This document shows, one piece after another, positions 34,443 through 42,621 of a stretch of 55,567 nt of DNA; the first letter of the stretch is position 1, and each line of letters opens with the position of its first letter. The stretch is from positions 1 to 55,567 of the forward strand of contig NZ_AEEC02000036.1 of NCBI RefSeq assembly GCF_000300975.2, given 5' to 3'. Origin of the DNA: Herbaspirillum frisingense GSF30 (GTDB lineage: Bacteria; Pseudomonadota; Gammaproteobacteria; Burkholderiales; Burkholderiaceae_D). The notes under the pieces are model-generated. The model was not told the DNA's origin. It saw only the letters and a program-made list of their open reading frames with translations, and made no database searches. Made by a program: the position numbers and the translations under genes.

Positions 34443-35830
34443 CATCTAAGTCTGTTCTGGTGATGACGCAAGAGCATCATGAACGGCTTCTTTGTCATCT
34501 GTTTCCCGGAGACGGGCTCGAGGCTGCGGCAATTCTGCTCTGCGCCCGCGGCGCCGGCCCGCGTCTCCGGTTGATCGTTCGCGGTGTGGCCATGGTGCCC
34601 CACGCAGAATGCAAACGAGAAGCGGATTTTCTGCAGTGGCCAGGAATGGCTATAGAAAGCGCGATTGACATGGCAGAACAGGAAGGTCTAAGCCTAATTC
34701 TGCTGCATTCTCACCCTGGAGGATATTTCAACTTTTCATCGCTAGATGATCGTAGCGATCAACGAACCATTCCATGTATTTCTCAGGCAGTTGGTCAAAT
34801 TCACGGATCCGCCATCATGGTCCCTAGTGGGGAAATGCGCGCGCGAGTTTATGGCGGCGACATGAGGTGTCAGCAAATTGATTTGGTGACCGTGGCCGCA
34901 GACGATATCCATCTTTGGTGGTCCGATGAGAAATTTCGCCGGCGTCCAATGGCATTCAGTTCGGAGTCGCGTCACGAAATGAACAGGATTAAAGCTGCGT
35001 TTATCGGAGCGTCAGGCACTGGATCGATTGCGATTGAACAGGGTGCCCGGCTGGGATTCGGTGACGTCCTGCTAGTGGACTTTGACAAAATTGAGCTGAA
35101 GAACCTCAATCGGGTCCTTAATTCAGGTGTTGGGGACGTGGGGCTATACAAAGTCAATGTACTTGCCAAAGCGATCGCATCACACCGCGGCGAAGATATT
35201 GCGGTTCCCATTCCCAATTCCATTCTGGACCGGGACACGGTTCTGCAAGTCAGTCAAGCCGACGTCATCTTTTGTTGCGTTGATTCTAAAGAGGGGAGGC
35301 AGGTCGTGGATCTCATTTCCTCGGCCTTTCTGATTCCCATATTTGATGTCGGTGTGTGTATTCCTACGCGCCAGAAGCAGGGGGAGGCGGCAATTTTGGA
35401 TGTCTGTGCGCGAATTGACTATGTTCGCCCAGGAGGGCCGACGCTCTTTGATCGCGGCGTTTATACGCTTGAAGGGTTGCGTGCTGAACATCTGCAACGA
35501 GTAGCGCCCGAACAGTATAAGAAGGAGTTGCAAGATGGCTACATAAAAGGTGCCATCGAAGAAGCTCCTTCGGTAATTTCACTAAACATGAGGGCCGCAG
35601 CCGATCTGATGTTGGAATACATCGCACGTGTATATCCATTCCGGCATACCTCAAATCGAAACTACAGTCGCCGAGAACTGAGCTTCGCCGCCGGCGAAGA
35701 GGAATTCATTCCAGAACAAAAATTCGAGATTGGAAATAACCCGCTTTTGGCGAGGGGTGGGGGTGAGCCTTTGCTTGGTATGCCTTACCTGAGCGCACCT
35801 CCCAACATTGCTTCCTTGCTCCAGGAGTAA
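34439..35830 (+). CDS. JAB deubiquitinase-E1 (ThiF) fusion
   Basis: A 463-aa protein. The N-terminal JAB/MPN domain (about 1-160) has an intact JAMM zinc motif, HSHP-N6-SSLD. The C-terminal ThiF/E1 domain (about 180-420) has the nucleotide-binding AAFIGASGTGSIAIEQGARLG, VDFDKIELKNLNR and the FCCVDSKEGR region. It would adenylate the Ubl C-terminus and can also trim or remove conjugates. Start overlaps the Ubl-E2 stop by 4 bases and the end is 3 bases from the DUF6527 gene, so all three form one operon. Confidence 0.88.
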   Translation: MTSKSVLVMTQEHHERLLCHLFPGDGLEAAAILLCARGAGPRLRLIVRGVAMVPHAECKREADFLQWPGMAIESAIDMAEQEGLSLILLHSHPGGYFNFSSLDDRSDQRTIPCISQAVGQIHGSAIMVPSGEMRARVYGGDMRCQQIDLVTVAADDIHLWWSDEKFRRRPMAFSSESRHEMNRIKAAFIGASGTGSIAIEQGARLGFGDVLLVDFDKIELKNLNRVLNSGVGDVGLYKVNVLAKAIASHRGEDIAVPIPNSILDRDTVLQVSQADVIFCCVDSKEGRQVVDLISSAFLIPIFDVGVCIPTRQKQGEAAILDVCARIDYVRPGGPTLFDRGVYTLEGLRAEHLQRVAPEQYKKELQDGYIKGAIEEAPSVISLNMRAAADLMLEYIARVYPFRHTSNRNYSRRELSFAAGEEEFIPEQKFEIGNNPLLARGGGEPLLGMPYLSAPPNIASLLQE

Positions 35831-35833
35831 ACA

Positions 35834-36172
35834 ATGCTCAAAGCACTTTGGAATAAATTCCGGGCGGCATTTGAAGAGCGCTGGGTTGATCGGCGGATTG
35901 AAATGGCAAAAGGTGATTTCCTTCCCTCCCAAATGCCTAGGCGAAATCTGGTTCTCGTTCACGATGCAGGGGAGCACTGGAGTGTTGGATTTAAATGCCC
36001 ATGCGGCTGCGGGCGAACCATCGAATTATTGTTAGTACGGGAAGCCAATCCGCATTGGGAGTTACACATTGGCACGGGGGGACGGCCGACATTGACGCCA
36101 TCTGTTTGGCTAAGAGATGGGTGCCGCTCTCATTTCTGGGTTCGTAACGGAAAAATCATGTGGTGCGTTTAG
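35834..36172 (+). CDS. DUF6527 protein of the Ubl operon
   Basis: A 112-aa protein with the DUF6527 hallmarks: an N-terminal basic helix, a cysteine knuckle FKCPCGCGRTIEL and the C-terminal GCRSHFWVRNGKIMWCV. Conserved Cys and His point to zinc binding. DUF6527 genes recur beside bacterial E1-E2-Ubl operons and have been proposed to be peptidases that process or remove the ubiquitin-like protein. It starts 3 bases after the JAB-E1 stop. Confidence 0.85.
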   Translation: MLKALWNKFRAAFEERWVDRRIEMAKGDFLPSQMPRRNLVLVHDAGEHWSVGFKCPCGCGRTIELLLVREANPHWELHIGTGGRPTLTPSVWLRDGCRSHFWVRNGKIMWCV

Positions 36173-36248
36173 CCTCAAGTTGACTATTGGCAGATACCGA
36201 ATGGGTTTTAACTTGCATCATCTAAAGAATTCGAAACGAGAAAAAACG

Positions 36249-37319
36249 ATGGACAGCTACGACAGCAGAAAATTTCACTACACCAAGCCGAAGACCCCGG
36301 AAGAAACTGTGTCGGCGATATATGAAGAGCTCAGTATCACTCCTTTGACTGACAGAGAAAAACGTCCCGAGCAGACGATTAAAGGGTACCTCGCATCTAT
36401 ATATAAAAATTTGAATGACCACCATTGGGCGGATAAGAATCGACGCGAAGATCGAGAGCGGTCTGAAGGTATCTCACTAGGAACAATAGGTGTTTTGGGG
36501 CTGATCCTAGTGCTGTTAGCTGCGAATACCAATAGCGATTGGGAGTGGTGGCGTACTTACTCATACTTCTTCTTCGTTATGGGATTTGTTTTAACTGTGA
36601 TGTTTGCAGCTGCCTCGATGGAGCGAAGCTTGCCAATAAGTCGCATCTTGAAATTCAATTCAGCAAAGGTGCTTTGTGCGCTGATATTTTCTGCGGCAGT
36701 CATCTATGCCAGTTCACAGGCAAGCGGCCAGTTGAATTCGATTTTCCAGATTGACGGATCAAATTTGCCCTACACCCGAGCGATACTTTCTGCAGTTTTC
36801 TTTTTGAAAATGTGCACCCCGTTCCTCTTTGTTTTGGCCTTATTCGCGGTAATTCACGGGATGGTGGTTTGGAACGCGGCTCGAAATAAAGAGGACGTAT
36901 TTCTGTTTCCTTGGAACTCCCTCATGTTTATCGTAAGCTCGCTCTTGGTTGCCGGCAATTTTTGGTGGCTAACACATGTGGCGTTTGGCGATGATCAAAT
37001 CAGGAGTAAGGCCTATAAATTGGCACACTACCTAGATTTCAGTGAGGCGGCCTATTGCGTCAATTCCAGCAGCCTTGAGGAGGAGCGTAAGAGCTATCTA
37101 TTCTTTGGCCAAGATCAGAACAAAGTACTCATTGATAAAAAATTGTCTATCCAGGAATCGTTCGAGCAGTTTGTGAAAAATCGCTCTGCGATCGACAATG
37201 TTTACATTCCTTCGAAATATAGCGTTGTATCGTGTGGGCCGATGCAAAAAGACGTACCCTCAGAGCAAGCCTCCCAAGCGGCTCAAGAAGGAATGGATAT
37301 TCGGGTATTTACCCAATAA
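36249..37319 (+). CDS. Membrane protein downstream of Ubl operon
   Basis: A 356-aa protein with an N-terminal soluble region of about 75 residues, four hydrophobic helices (about 78-98, 105-127, 140-160, 180-265 containing two) and a soluble C-terminal domain of about 110 residues. No family recognised. The start is uncertain: the ATG at 36249 is preferred for its polar start, while 36201 is also open. It follows DUF6527 by 76 bases on the same strand and is closed by a terminator, so it is probably the last gene of the same unit and could be a membrane effector. Inference. Confidence 0.65.
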   Translation: MDSYDSRKFHYTKPKTPEETVSAIYEELSITPLTDREKRPEQTIKGYLASIYKNLNDHHWADKNRREDRERSEGISLGTIGVLGLILVLLAANTNSDWEWWRTYSYFFFVMGFVLTVMFAAASMERSLPISRILKFNSAKVLCALIFSAAVIYASSQASGQLNSIFQIDGSNLPYTRAILSAVFFLKMCTPFLFVLALFAVIHGMVVWNAARNKEDVFLFPWNSLMFIVSSLLVAGNFWWLTHVAFGDDQIRSKAYKLAHYLDFSEAAYCVNSSSLEEERKSYLFFGQDQNKVLIDKKLSIQESFEQFVKNRSAIDNVYIPSKYSVVSCGPMQKDVPSEQASQAAQEGMDIRVFTQ

Positions 37320-37385
37320 AAACGTAATGTGCCCGGAGCATGCTTTTGCAAAGATCACACCGAGGGCTCGTAGTGTAATTACAGC

Positions 37386-37413
37386 GCCGCTTTAGGGGAA
37401 AGCGGCCTTTTCC
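37386..37413 (+). terminator. Terminator after Ubl/membrane-protein unit
   Basis: GCCGCTTT and AAAGCGGC pair around AGGGG and are followed by CTTTTCC, 67 bases past the stop of the membrane protein gene. Confidence 0.75.
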
Positions 37414-37559
37414 ATTTTGGGGTTCTCCTGCGCGCTAAATGAATTTTCTTTTGTCGTTCATTAATCGCGCCTTCACTAGGGTGCAAGTTTTACCCATGGT
37501 TGCTTATTACGCCATACTAGGAGGGAAGCGATGTACAACAACAAAAGATCAAAAAAATG

Positions 37560-37926
37560 GGGAGCGGTTTATGACTTGTGAAGTAGGCGTAAGCAACCAG
37601 CTTGCAAGGCAATTCTGCACTAAATTCCGACGGGCTCTCGGCATTGATCATGGTCAGCACCTAGTCGAGCAGCACCTGCTACCTATCACTCACTCGGACT
37701 CTCCAGGCGAGAGTAGCCACGCAGACTGCATTTTACGGTTGACGGTGGTGCCAGAAAGACCTAGCGACTTCATCAGAACTTCTTTTGGCATATTCATGGC
37801 GGATGCCAGCTCGCCCACATATCGCGCTGGAACGCCTGAGCGGATGAGGTGATTTTTGCCGGTGAAGTCCATTTTCGACCAAGCAAGAAACTGTCCAGTT
37901 TTGACTGTTCGGAAGACACTAGTCAT
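37560..37926 (-). pseudogene. Broken Xre/MbcA/ParS-type antitoxin
   Basis: The readable part (37926-37690) contains VPARYVGELASAMNMPKEVLMKSLGLSGTTVNRKM and LLSPGESE, the typical helix-turn-helix of antitoxins that pair with RES-domain toxins. A TGA replaces an expected Arg codon, then VIG continues in frame. Further family-like pieces (VLTMINAESPSEF, CLASWLLTPTS) sit in other frames with extra stops. No RES toxin follows. A 16-codon frame on the other strand (37531, after GGAGGG) is not convincing. Confidence 0.7.
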
Positions 37927-37993
37927 TTTAATTTGGTGACGACAGAGGTGTAATTGGGAGCATATGGGCAGACATTCGGATCGCGCCCATAAA

Positions 37994-38028
37994 AACAAAA
38001 AGACCCGCAATTTGCGGGTCTTTTTGTT
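37994..38028. terminator. Bidirectional terminator, 17-bp palindrome
   Basis: The arms AACAAAAAGACCCGCAA and TTGCGGGTCTTTTTGTT pair perfectly around a single central base, with A-run and T-run on the two sides. It works in either direction and ends the deaminase operon, whose last stop is at 38033. Confidence 0.9.
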
Positions 38029-38032
38029 GGAA

Positions 38033-38200
38033 TCAGCGGCTCTTGGCCTTCTGCTGAACTTCCATTGGGGCTGGTTTTTGCGCCACCTCTACCTTGGCGG
38101 GATGATTTCCCTCGGCGGGCGGCTGTTTCCAGCTTGGCCATTCTTTCACTATCGCACTGGAACGATTCAGATGAGCCCAGAATCCGGTTTTGGCATTCAT
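38033..38200 (-). CDS. Small 55-aa protein coupled to the deaminase gene
   Basis: A 55-aa frame, MNAKTGFWAHLNRSSAIVKEWPSWKQ followed by a Pro/Ala/Lys/Gln-rich tail ending KAKSR. Its ATG overlaps the deaminase stop by four bases (ATGA), and the strong terminator lies 5 bases past its stop, so gene and operon boundaries fit. The aromatic segment FWAHL...EWPSWK is the likely conserved core. Function unknown; it may be a small partner or inhibitor of the deaminase. Confidence 0.75.
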   Translation of the reverse strand: MNAKTGFWAHLNRSSAIVKEWPSWKQPPAEGNHPAKVEVAQKPAPMEVQQKAKSR

Positions 38201-39981
38201 TTTATTTTCTCCAGTATTTCTTTCAGCTCAGCAGCTGCCGCCGTTTCGCGTTCGATGTAGGACGTTGGAAGCATTTGCATGCGTAACCGACTATTGTGGG
38301 GATCCCATTCGGCCGTACTACCGTCATCCTCTTTGCGCCGTATCGGATAACCACTGCCAAGATTCGTAGAGAACAGATTAAAGAAACTTCGAGGACCAAC
38401 ACCTACAAATGGTTCGAAAACTACTTTATTTTGCGGCCCTTCAGTACTTAGAGTAATCGCATCGCCATGGAAATCAAGCGCTTTACTCTTCGGGTATGGC
38501 TCCACGTACACAACTCTCTTAATGCCGGCAGAGATAATGTGTTTAGCGCAATTGTGACAAGGGAATGTAGTGCAGTACAGCTCAGCATTTTGAGTGCCGA
38601 TGCTTTCGCGGGCGCACGATAACAGTGCATCCATTTCTGCATGAACAACTCGACCATACTCCGTCAGGTTGCGTAGTTTACTTTGATTCAAGGCATCGCG
38701 CACGATTCCGTGTTGATCCGCAGGTATGCCACGAAGAATGTCATCAATAATCGCCTGCCGCTCGGCGACATTCGGATCTTTCCCTAGCGTGTAGTCTCGC
38801 CCACCCTTCTGATCGAGGATCTCTTTCCCATTGGATTCCGGCCAGTATTGGCCTCCCCCATACTTGGGGACATCGTTGGCGCCAGTGCCCACGATGGATT
38901 TGTTCTTGGTGACGACGGCCCCAACCTGCCTAGAAAGGTCAGCAGAACGTAGCGACGCTGAAAATGCCATGAACATGGAGAATTCGTCGAAAGTAGGCGT
39001 AACAAAGGGACTGCCAAACATCAGGTCCAATGTACGCCAGAGATCGTGCTGCAGGCGATCAATGTTGCCGTCGTAGTTAATGAAGAAATCTGAGAGGTGA
39101 TACGTATTGCGAGTATGCTGACCAAACGGATTCGATTCATCGACATCGCGATTGATCAATAACTCGGCATTCTCTGGCGAGATGTCCTTGTTCTTGATGA
39201 GATACTCTACGCGTCTGCTTTCCGCGGCAAATACTCCGATCAAGAAGAAGCCGTTCGAATAAATCTTGCGGAGCGCCTGCACTTCATCAGGGTGCTTTAA
39301 CGAAGAAATGATGAAGGCATGCTTCTTCAGCGGTTCTTCTTTCTTGTTGATATCGACACGGATCTGACTTATCTTTGCTGCGGCAGCTTTGACCAACAGT
39401 GCTTTGTCAGAGGCATCCTTGCGCAGCTTATTCCCGGCAGTCATCAAGCGATCAATGCGCTGGTAGTTGTCCTTGGTCTGCTCAATTTCTGCCACTGGCG
39501 TGATGATGTCGTTCGATATGCGGATCGACTTGGTCGTGTATTCAAACTTTCCGAGGCGATCCGAAAGTATCTTTGTGACGTGCTCCAGATCCGTGCCGAC
39601 AGCTCCGACTAGGCCAATGACTAGCTCCGAGTCGTGATCAAGCTTGTATGTCTGGCCATTGGGTTCGGGATTGGGGACCTTGCTGGTCGCAGCACGTTGG
39701 GGCTTGCTCTTAGCAGTGGCTATGGCTTCGCCCTCTGCTTTTTGCACACGCTGCTCATCGGACAAAGCAGCAGCGACCTGTTTGATCAACTCATCCAGGA
39801 TCTTAACCTTGCCTTGGCAAACGATTTTTCCAGTTGGGGGATACCAACTGACGACGCCTCCTCCGATTTTTCTAAACCGAAGGATCCCTTTATCCTCGTT
39901 GTCCCATTTTCCCTCGAGAGTGGAGAACCGCCGCTCCAATTCCTCTGCCGATCCACTGAAGGAAAGCCCCATTTCATCCAT
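38197..39981 (-). CDS. avcD: AvcD-like antiphage dCTP/dCMP deaminase with extra N-terminal domain
   Basis: A 594-aa protein. About residues 1-80 form a small domain (KGILRFRKIGGGVVSWYPPTGKI and VCQGK). About 115-330 form a P-loop-kinase-like domain with degenerate loop LVIGLVGAVGTDLEHV (no Lys). About 350-540 form a cytidine/dCMP deaminase with zinc motifs VVHAEMDALLSC and TTFPCHNCAKHI. This is the domain order of AvcD-type defence deaminases, which deplete dCTP/dCMP pools on phage infection. The N-terminal addition resembles the TBP-like domain of RNase HIII. Overlaps the small gene at 38200. Confidence 0.87.
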   Translation of the reverse strand: MDEMGLSFSGSAEELERRFSTLEGKWDNEDKGILRFRKIGGGVVSWYPPTGKIVCQGKVKILDELIKQVAAALSDEQRVQKAEGEAIATAKSKPQRAATSKVPNPEPNGQTYKLDHDSELVIGLVGAVGTDLEHVTKILSDRLGKFEYTTKSIRISNDIITPVAEIEQTKDNYQRIDRLMTAGNKLRKDASDKALLVKAAAAKISQIRVDINKKEEPLKKHAFIISSLKHPDEVQALRKIYSNGFFLIGVFAAESRRVEYLIKNKDISPENAELLINRDVDESNPFGQHTRNTYHLSDFFINYDGNIDRLQHDLWRTLDLMFGSPFVTPTFDEFSMFMAFSASLRSADLSRQVGAVVTKNKSIVGTGANDVPKYGGGQYWPESNGKEILDQKGGRDYTLGKDPNVAERQAIIDDILRGIPADQHGIVRDALNQSKLRNLTEYGRVVHAEMDALLSCARESIGTQNAELYCTTFPCHNCAKHIISAGIKRVVYVEPYPKSKALDFHGDAITLSTEGPQNKVVFEPFVGVGPRSFFNLFSTNLGSGYPIRRKEDDGSTAEWDPHNSRLRMQMLPTSYIERETAAAAELKEILEKIK

Positions 39982-40324
39982 AGTTGTTGTTCTATTGCAG
40001 TGATTTTCAATTACTTTACACTAAATCAACAAAGATACTAGGGCGCCATTTCTATAAAAAACGATCACGATGAATAAAGTTGGTCGAGCATTGATACTGG
40101 CGTCCCGCTCCAAATGAGAAATGCCACCCGGCGGGTGGCTTTTCGTTCTATTCAGGCATCCAATTAGACTACTTTTCCCCTCAGACCTAGCGGATCAAAT
40201 ACCCTGATGAGAAATTGGAGCGTTCAAATGCCCCACAGAACCAATTGTCGGTTACAGCGCGCCGGTTAAGTTTATTTGCCGAAGGTAGTCGATGGGCTAG
40301 AATCTCGTATTCGGTGAGGGAAAA
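39982..40324. other. Region upstream of avcD, possible antitoxin RNA
   Basis: A 343-base gap between divergent avcD and the DUF488 gene. It holds a terminator-like hairpin on the plus strand (GCCACCC-GGC-GGGTGGC then TTTTCG, 40123-40144) with no protein gene before it. In studied AvcD systems an inhibitory RNA is encoded next to the gene, so a short transcript ending here is possible. No RNA family is recognised. Confidence 0.4.
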
Positions 40325-40813
40325 ATGACAGTTTTCACGATTGGTTACGAAGGTTTGAATATCGACGAGTTCTTAATGTTGCTTCGAAAACACGACATTG
40401 AGACATTGGTCGATATCCGTGAGCTGCCCTTATCCCGCAAGCCGGGATTCTCGAAGAAAGCATTGGCCGGTGCGGTGAATTCTCAGGGGCTCGACTATTT
40501 GCACATGGTGCAACTGGGATGCCCTAGGAATGTACGAGATCAGTATCGCGCAGACGGTAGCTGGAAACGCTATACCGATGGTTTCATGAAATACCTAAAG
40601 ACGCAAGATGAAGCCATTGCCGAACTAAGCGATCTGGTCAACTCGTCCAATTGCGCACTCTTATGCTATGAGGCTGATCACAACTTCTGCCACCGCTCTA
40701 TGGTGGCCAACGCGGTTCAAGCTCTCGCTGGAACTCAAATTAGCCACATAAAGAAGCCGACAGCCTTATTTAAAACAAAGACGACTGCGCAAGTTCGTGA
40801 GTTTTTTGCTTAG
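40325..40813 (+). CDS. DUF488 family protein
   Basis: A 162-aa protein with the DUF488 pattern: FTIGYEGLNIDEFLMLLRKHDIETLVDIRELPLSRKPGF, the central KRYTDGFMKYL and ALLCYEADHNFCHRSMVANAV. The conserved C-x5-CHR segment near the C-terminus suggests a nucleotide- or metal-related active site, but no activity is established. Often carried in defence and mobile regions. Its 3' end overlaps the convergent gene by 44 bases. Confidence 0.88.
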   Translation: MTVFTIGYEGLNIDEFLMLLRKHDIETLVDIRELPLSRKPGFSKKALAGAVNSQGLDYLHMVQLGCPRNVRDQYRADGSWKRYTDGFMKYLKTQDEAIAELSDLVNSSNCALLCYEADHNFCHRSMVANAVQALAGTQISHIKKPTALFKTKTTAQVREFFA

Positions 40814-41600
40814 GCGGATAGATGAGACTGATGATCAACCATTGATCCTGAAACCGGTGTTGGTTGCCCATCAAAAACATCAGATCTTTGGAAGCAAAGT
40901 CTTCTTCCAGCTTCTTTCTGAACTGAGTCTCCCAATCTGTCCGGTAGCTTTTCACACAATTCCAGTAAAGCGCACCGGCTTCCCAATCGACTATTTTGTT
41001 TTTGAACTCCTTCTCGCCATCGGGCGTATCGCATAGATACCAGTAGTGGAAATCATATGGGACCTTTTTGAGCGTCTTGACTTCCTTTTTGACTTCCACC
41101 TCTGAAAACAAATTTCCCTGCATCTGTTCTCGAGCAAGTTTCTCACGTTCGTCATCGGTCCAGTCCTGATTTTTGGCTTTACTGACCTCTAACCGGAGGA
41201 GCTGTTTAGGCCGCAAAAGGGCCAGAGATAATCCACTGCTAAGCCGATCGGCCTCAAGAGCATCGAAACTGGTGAACGTTGGAATTTTATCGAGCCACTT
41301 GCGGCGATGGACCCATTCTCGTTTCGTCTCAATCAAGTCGCCACAGCTAATCGTGTCAACGTAGAGTTTATGGCTCTCAGGTCGATGATCTTTATTGGCT
41401 TTCTCGACGATGACGTCAATCCATTGCCACTTTTTGAATTGTTGTCCATCTTCAATCATCCGAAATGGTACCGGGTACAAGCGTCGCATCACGCCGTCCT
41501 GGTTGATGCCGGCGACGCACGATGTTTCCATGTACTGCGCACTCGGTGAAGGATAAGTTTTCGCCAGAATTAAAATCTTTTCTGTCCGGCATACTGCCAT
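40770..41600 (-). CDS. Hypothetical 276-aa partner of DUF488
   Basis: I do not recognise a named domain. The start MAVCRTEKILILAKTYPSPSAQYMETSCVAGI and the following MRRLYPVPFRMI look like the beta-strand core of a conserved small domain, and a middle region contains FKKWQWIDVIVEKANKD. The C-terminal half has EFKNKIVDWEAGALYWNC and a predicted helical end. The ATG at 41600 follows TGGGG. It converges on and overlaps the DUF488 gene tail-to-tail, a linkage suggesting a shared function. Confidence 0.7.
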   Translation of the reverse strand: MAVCRTEKILILAKTYPSPSAQYMETSCVAGINQDGVMRRLYPVPFRMIEDGQQFKKWQWIDVIVEKANKDHRPESHKLYVDTISCGDLIETKREWVHRRKWLDKIPTFTSFDALEADRLSSGLSLALLRPKQLLRLEVSKAKNQDWTDDEREKLAREQMQGNLFSEVEVKKEVKTLKKVPYDFHYWYLCDTPDGEKEFKNKIVDWEAGALYWNCVKSYRTDWETQFRKKLEEDFASKDLMFLMGNQHRFQDQWLIISLIYPPKQKTHELAQSSLF

Positions 41601-42032
41601 CGCAGTCCCCAGGTTTAGTTGGAGGGTTCTCCTCGTCAATCCCCACATCAATTCTGCCAGATTTCCCGATTAGCGAGAAATGATCGCAAGCAATCCGGAC
41701 TAGGTCCGTTCTTGACCGATTGCGGTTTTCACAAATATGCGGTCCTAGCGATTGGGCTTCGAATTCGGCCAAAGTCACCGCCGATGTCATTTTATTTATT
41801 TGGCCAATTGGGGAGACAAGATGGCGATTATCTTCCAGCCTCTGGGCGGCCGTCTTACGACTGATGTCTGGAGCTCCTGGAGGATCGGGTGAGAAATCGT
41901 GTGACCGCGTAGCTATCTTCTGGCGGGCGAAGAAGGAAAGTTTGTGACCAAGCAACAGTTGTCAGTGAATTTGTGTGGCGAGCGTTTAGCTTTTAATAGC
42001 AAATGGGAAGTTCGTCCATGGCGGCAGCTAAT
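41601..42032. other. Right-end region, uncertain small frame
   Basis: A minus-strand frame from 41955 runs 167 codons and overlaps the next gene by 149 bases. Its first 120 codons (ISRKTAAQRLEDNRHLVSPI, LVRIACDHFSLIGKSGRIDVG) look mildly protein-like, but no family fits and the overlap argues for a remnant or a chance frame. Nothing else is recognised before the island end. Confidence 0.3.
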
Positions 42033-42055
42033 CTAGTGGAATAAATGAGAGGCAA

Positions 42056-42065
42056 CTAACCTGTG
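42056..42065 (-). repeat. Right terminal inverted repeat of the island
   Basis: CTAACCTGTG, the exact complement of the left end, directly abuts the comM codons GAATCCGGG (ESG) on the minus strand. Confidence 0.85.
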
Positions 42066-42302
42066 CCCGGATTCCTTGGGAAGGTCGGCAGGCGCCAGGT
42101 TGACCGTGATGCGTCGCGCCGGGAATTCGAACCGCGCATTCTGCAGCGCCGCCCGGACCCGGTCCTTGGCTTCCTTCACTTCGGCTTCGGGAAGACCGAC
42201 GATGGTGAAGGCCGGCAGGCCATTGGCCAGATGCACCTCCACCGTCACCGGTGGGGCGGCCATGCCGGCCAGGGCGCGGCTGCGCAAGACCGCCAGGCTC
42301 AT
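42066..42302 (-). pseudogene. comM: comM/yifB, N-terminal 79 codons
   Basis: It starts [23 protein letters not shown] and reads through [28 protein letters not shown] to [12 protein letters not shown], the opening Lon-like domain of ComM. Past 42066 the frame enters the island ([10 protein letters not shown]) and stops at 42033. The rest of the gene is at 13117-11819. It keeps its normal place just downstream of ubiK, so the operon promoter is intact but the product is an 89-residue stub. Confidence 0.93.
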
Positions 42303-42375
42303 CGCAACGAGCCCGGCAGTGTGCTGGAAGGGAAAAGGGGAGGGGGAAGAAGGGAAGTGAGGGTTGTCGCCAGGG

Positions 42376-42621
42376 TCATGGGGTCTGTTTTTGCTGAGCC
42401 TCAAGCTCGGCAACACGCGCTTCCAGCGCTTCCAGGCGGGCGCGGGTCTTGGCCAGCACCTGGGCCTGGATGTCGAATTCCTCGCGCGTGACCAGGTCCA
42501 GCTTGGCAAAACCCTGGCTCAGCATGGCCTTGACGTTCTTCTCGATGTCCTTGGCCGGAGAATTCTCGATCGCCTTGTTGATCTTGGATTGCAGGTCTTC
42601 AAAAAATGGGGGCTTGTCCAT
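42376..42621 (-). CDS. ubiK: UbiK accessory factor (BMFP domain)
   Basis: An 81-aa protein: [30 protein letters not shown], then [37 protein letters not shown] with a C-terminal coiled coil. Matches the trimeric BMFP family; UbiK assists ubiquinone synthesis under aerobic conditions and binds UbiJ and lipid. The ATG at 42621 is used because the longer frame to 42681 is not conserved in style and AGGAGA precedes this ATG. Confidence 0.88.
   Translation of the reverse strand: MDKPPFFEDLQSKINKAIENSPAKDIEKNVKAMLSQGFAKLDLVTREEFDIQAQVLAKTRARLEALEARVAELEAQQKQTP

Larger units (their letters stand above)
13124..42065. mobile_element. 28.9-kb genomic island inserted in comM
   Basis: The two halves of comM flank this block in the same orientation and would rejoin as ...LPKESG-RFDLPIA..., which is what intact ComM reads. 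The ends carry a 10-bp inverted repeat. The recombinase genes at the left end are clearly AT-richer than the chromosome, and cargo composition is uneven. The integration genes are a three-tyrosine-recombinase plus TnpC-like operon, as in Tn554-related elements, not the Tn7-like genes of the AbaR islands that also use comM as a target. No conjugation, phage structural or plasmid replication genes are present. Confidence 0.93.

Noticed and set aside
37531..37581. 16-codon frame after a strong GGAGGG
   Set aside because: Too short to judge, overlaps the broken antitoxin on the other strand and has no coupling to a gene.
13124..42065. Island as an AbaR/Tn7-like transposon because of the comM target
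   Set aside because: No TniA/TniB/TnsB-type genes; the end-located recombinases are of the tyrosine type and there is no 5-bp target duplication.
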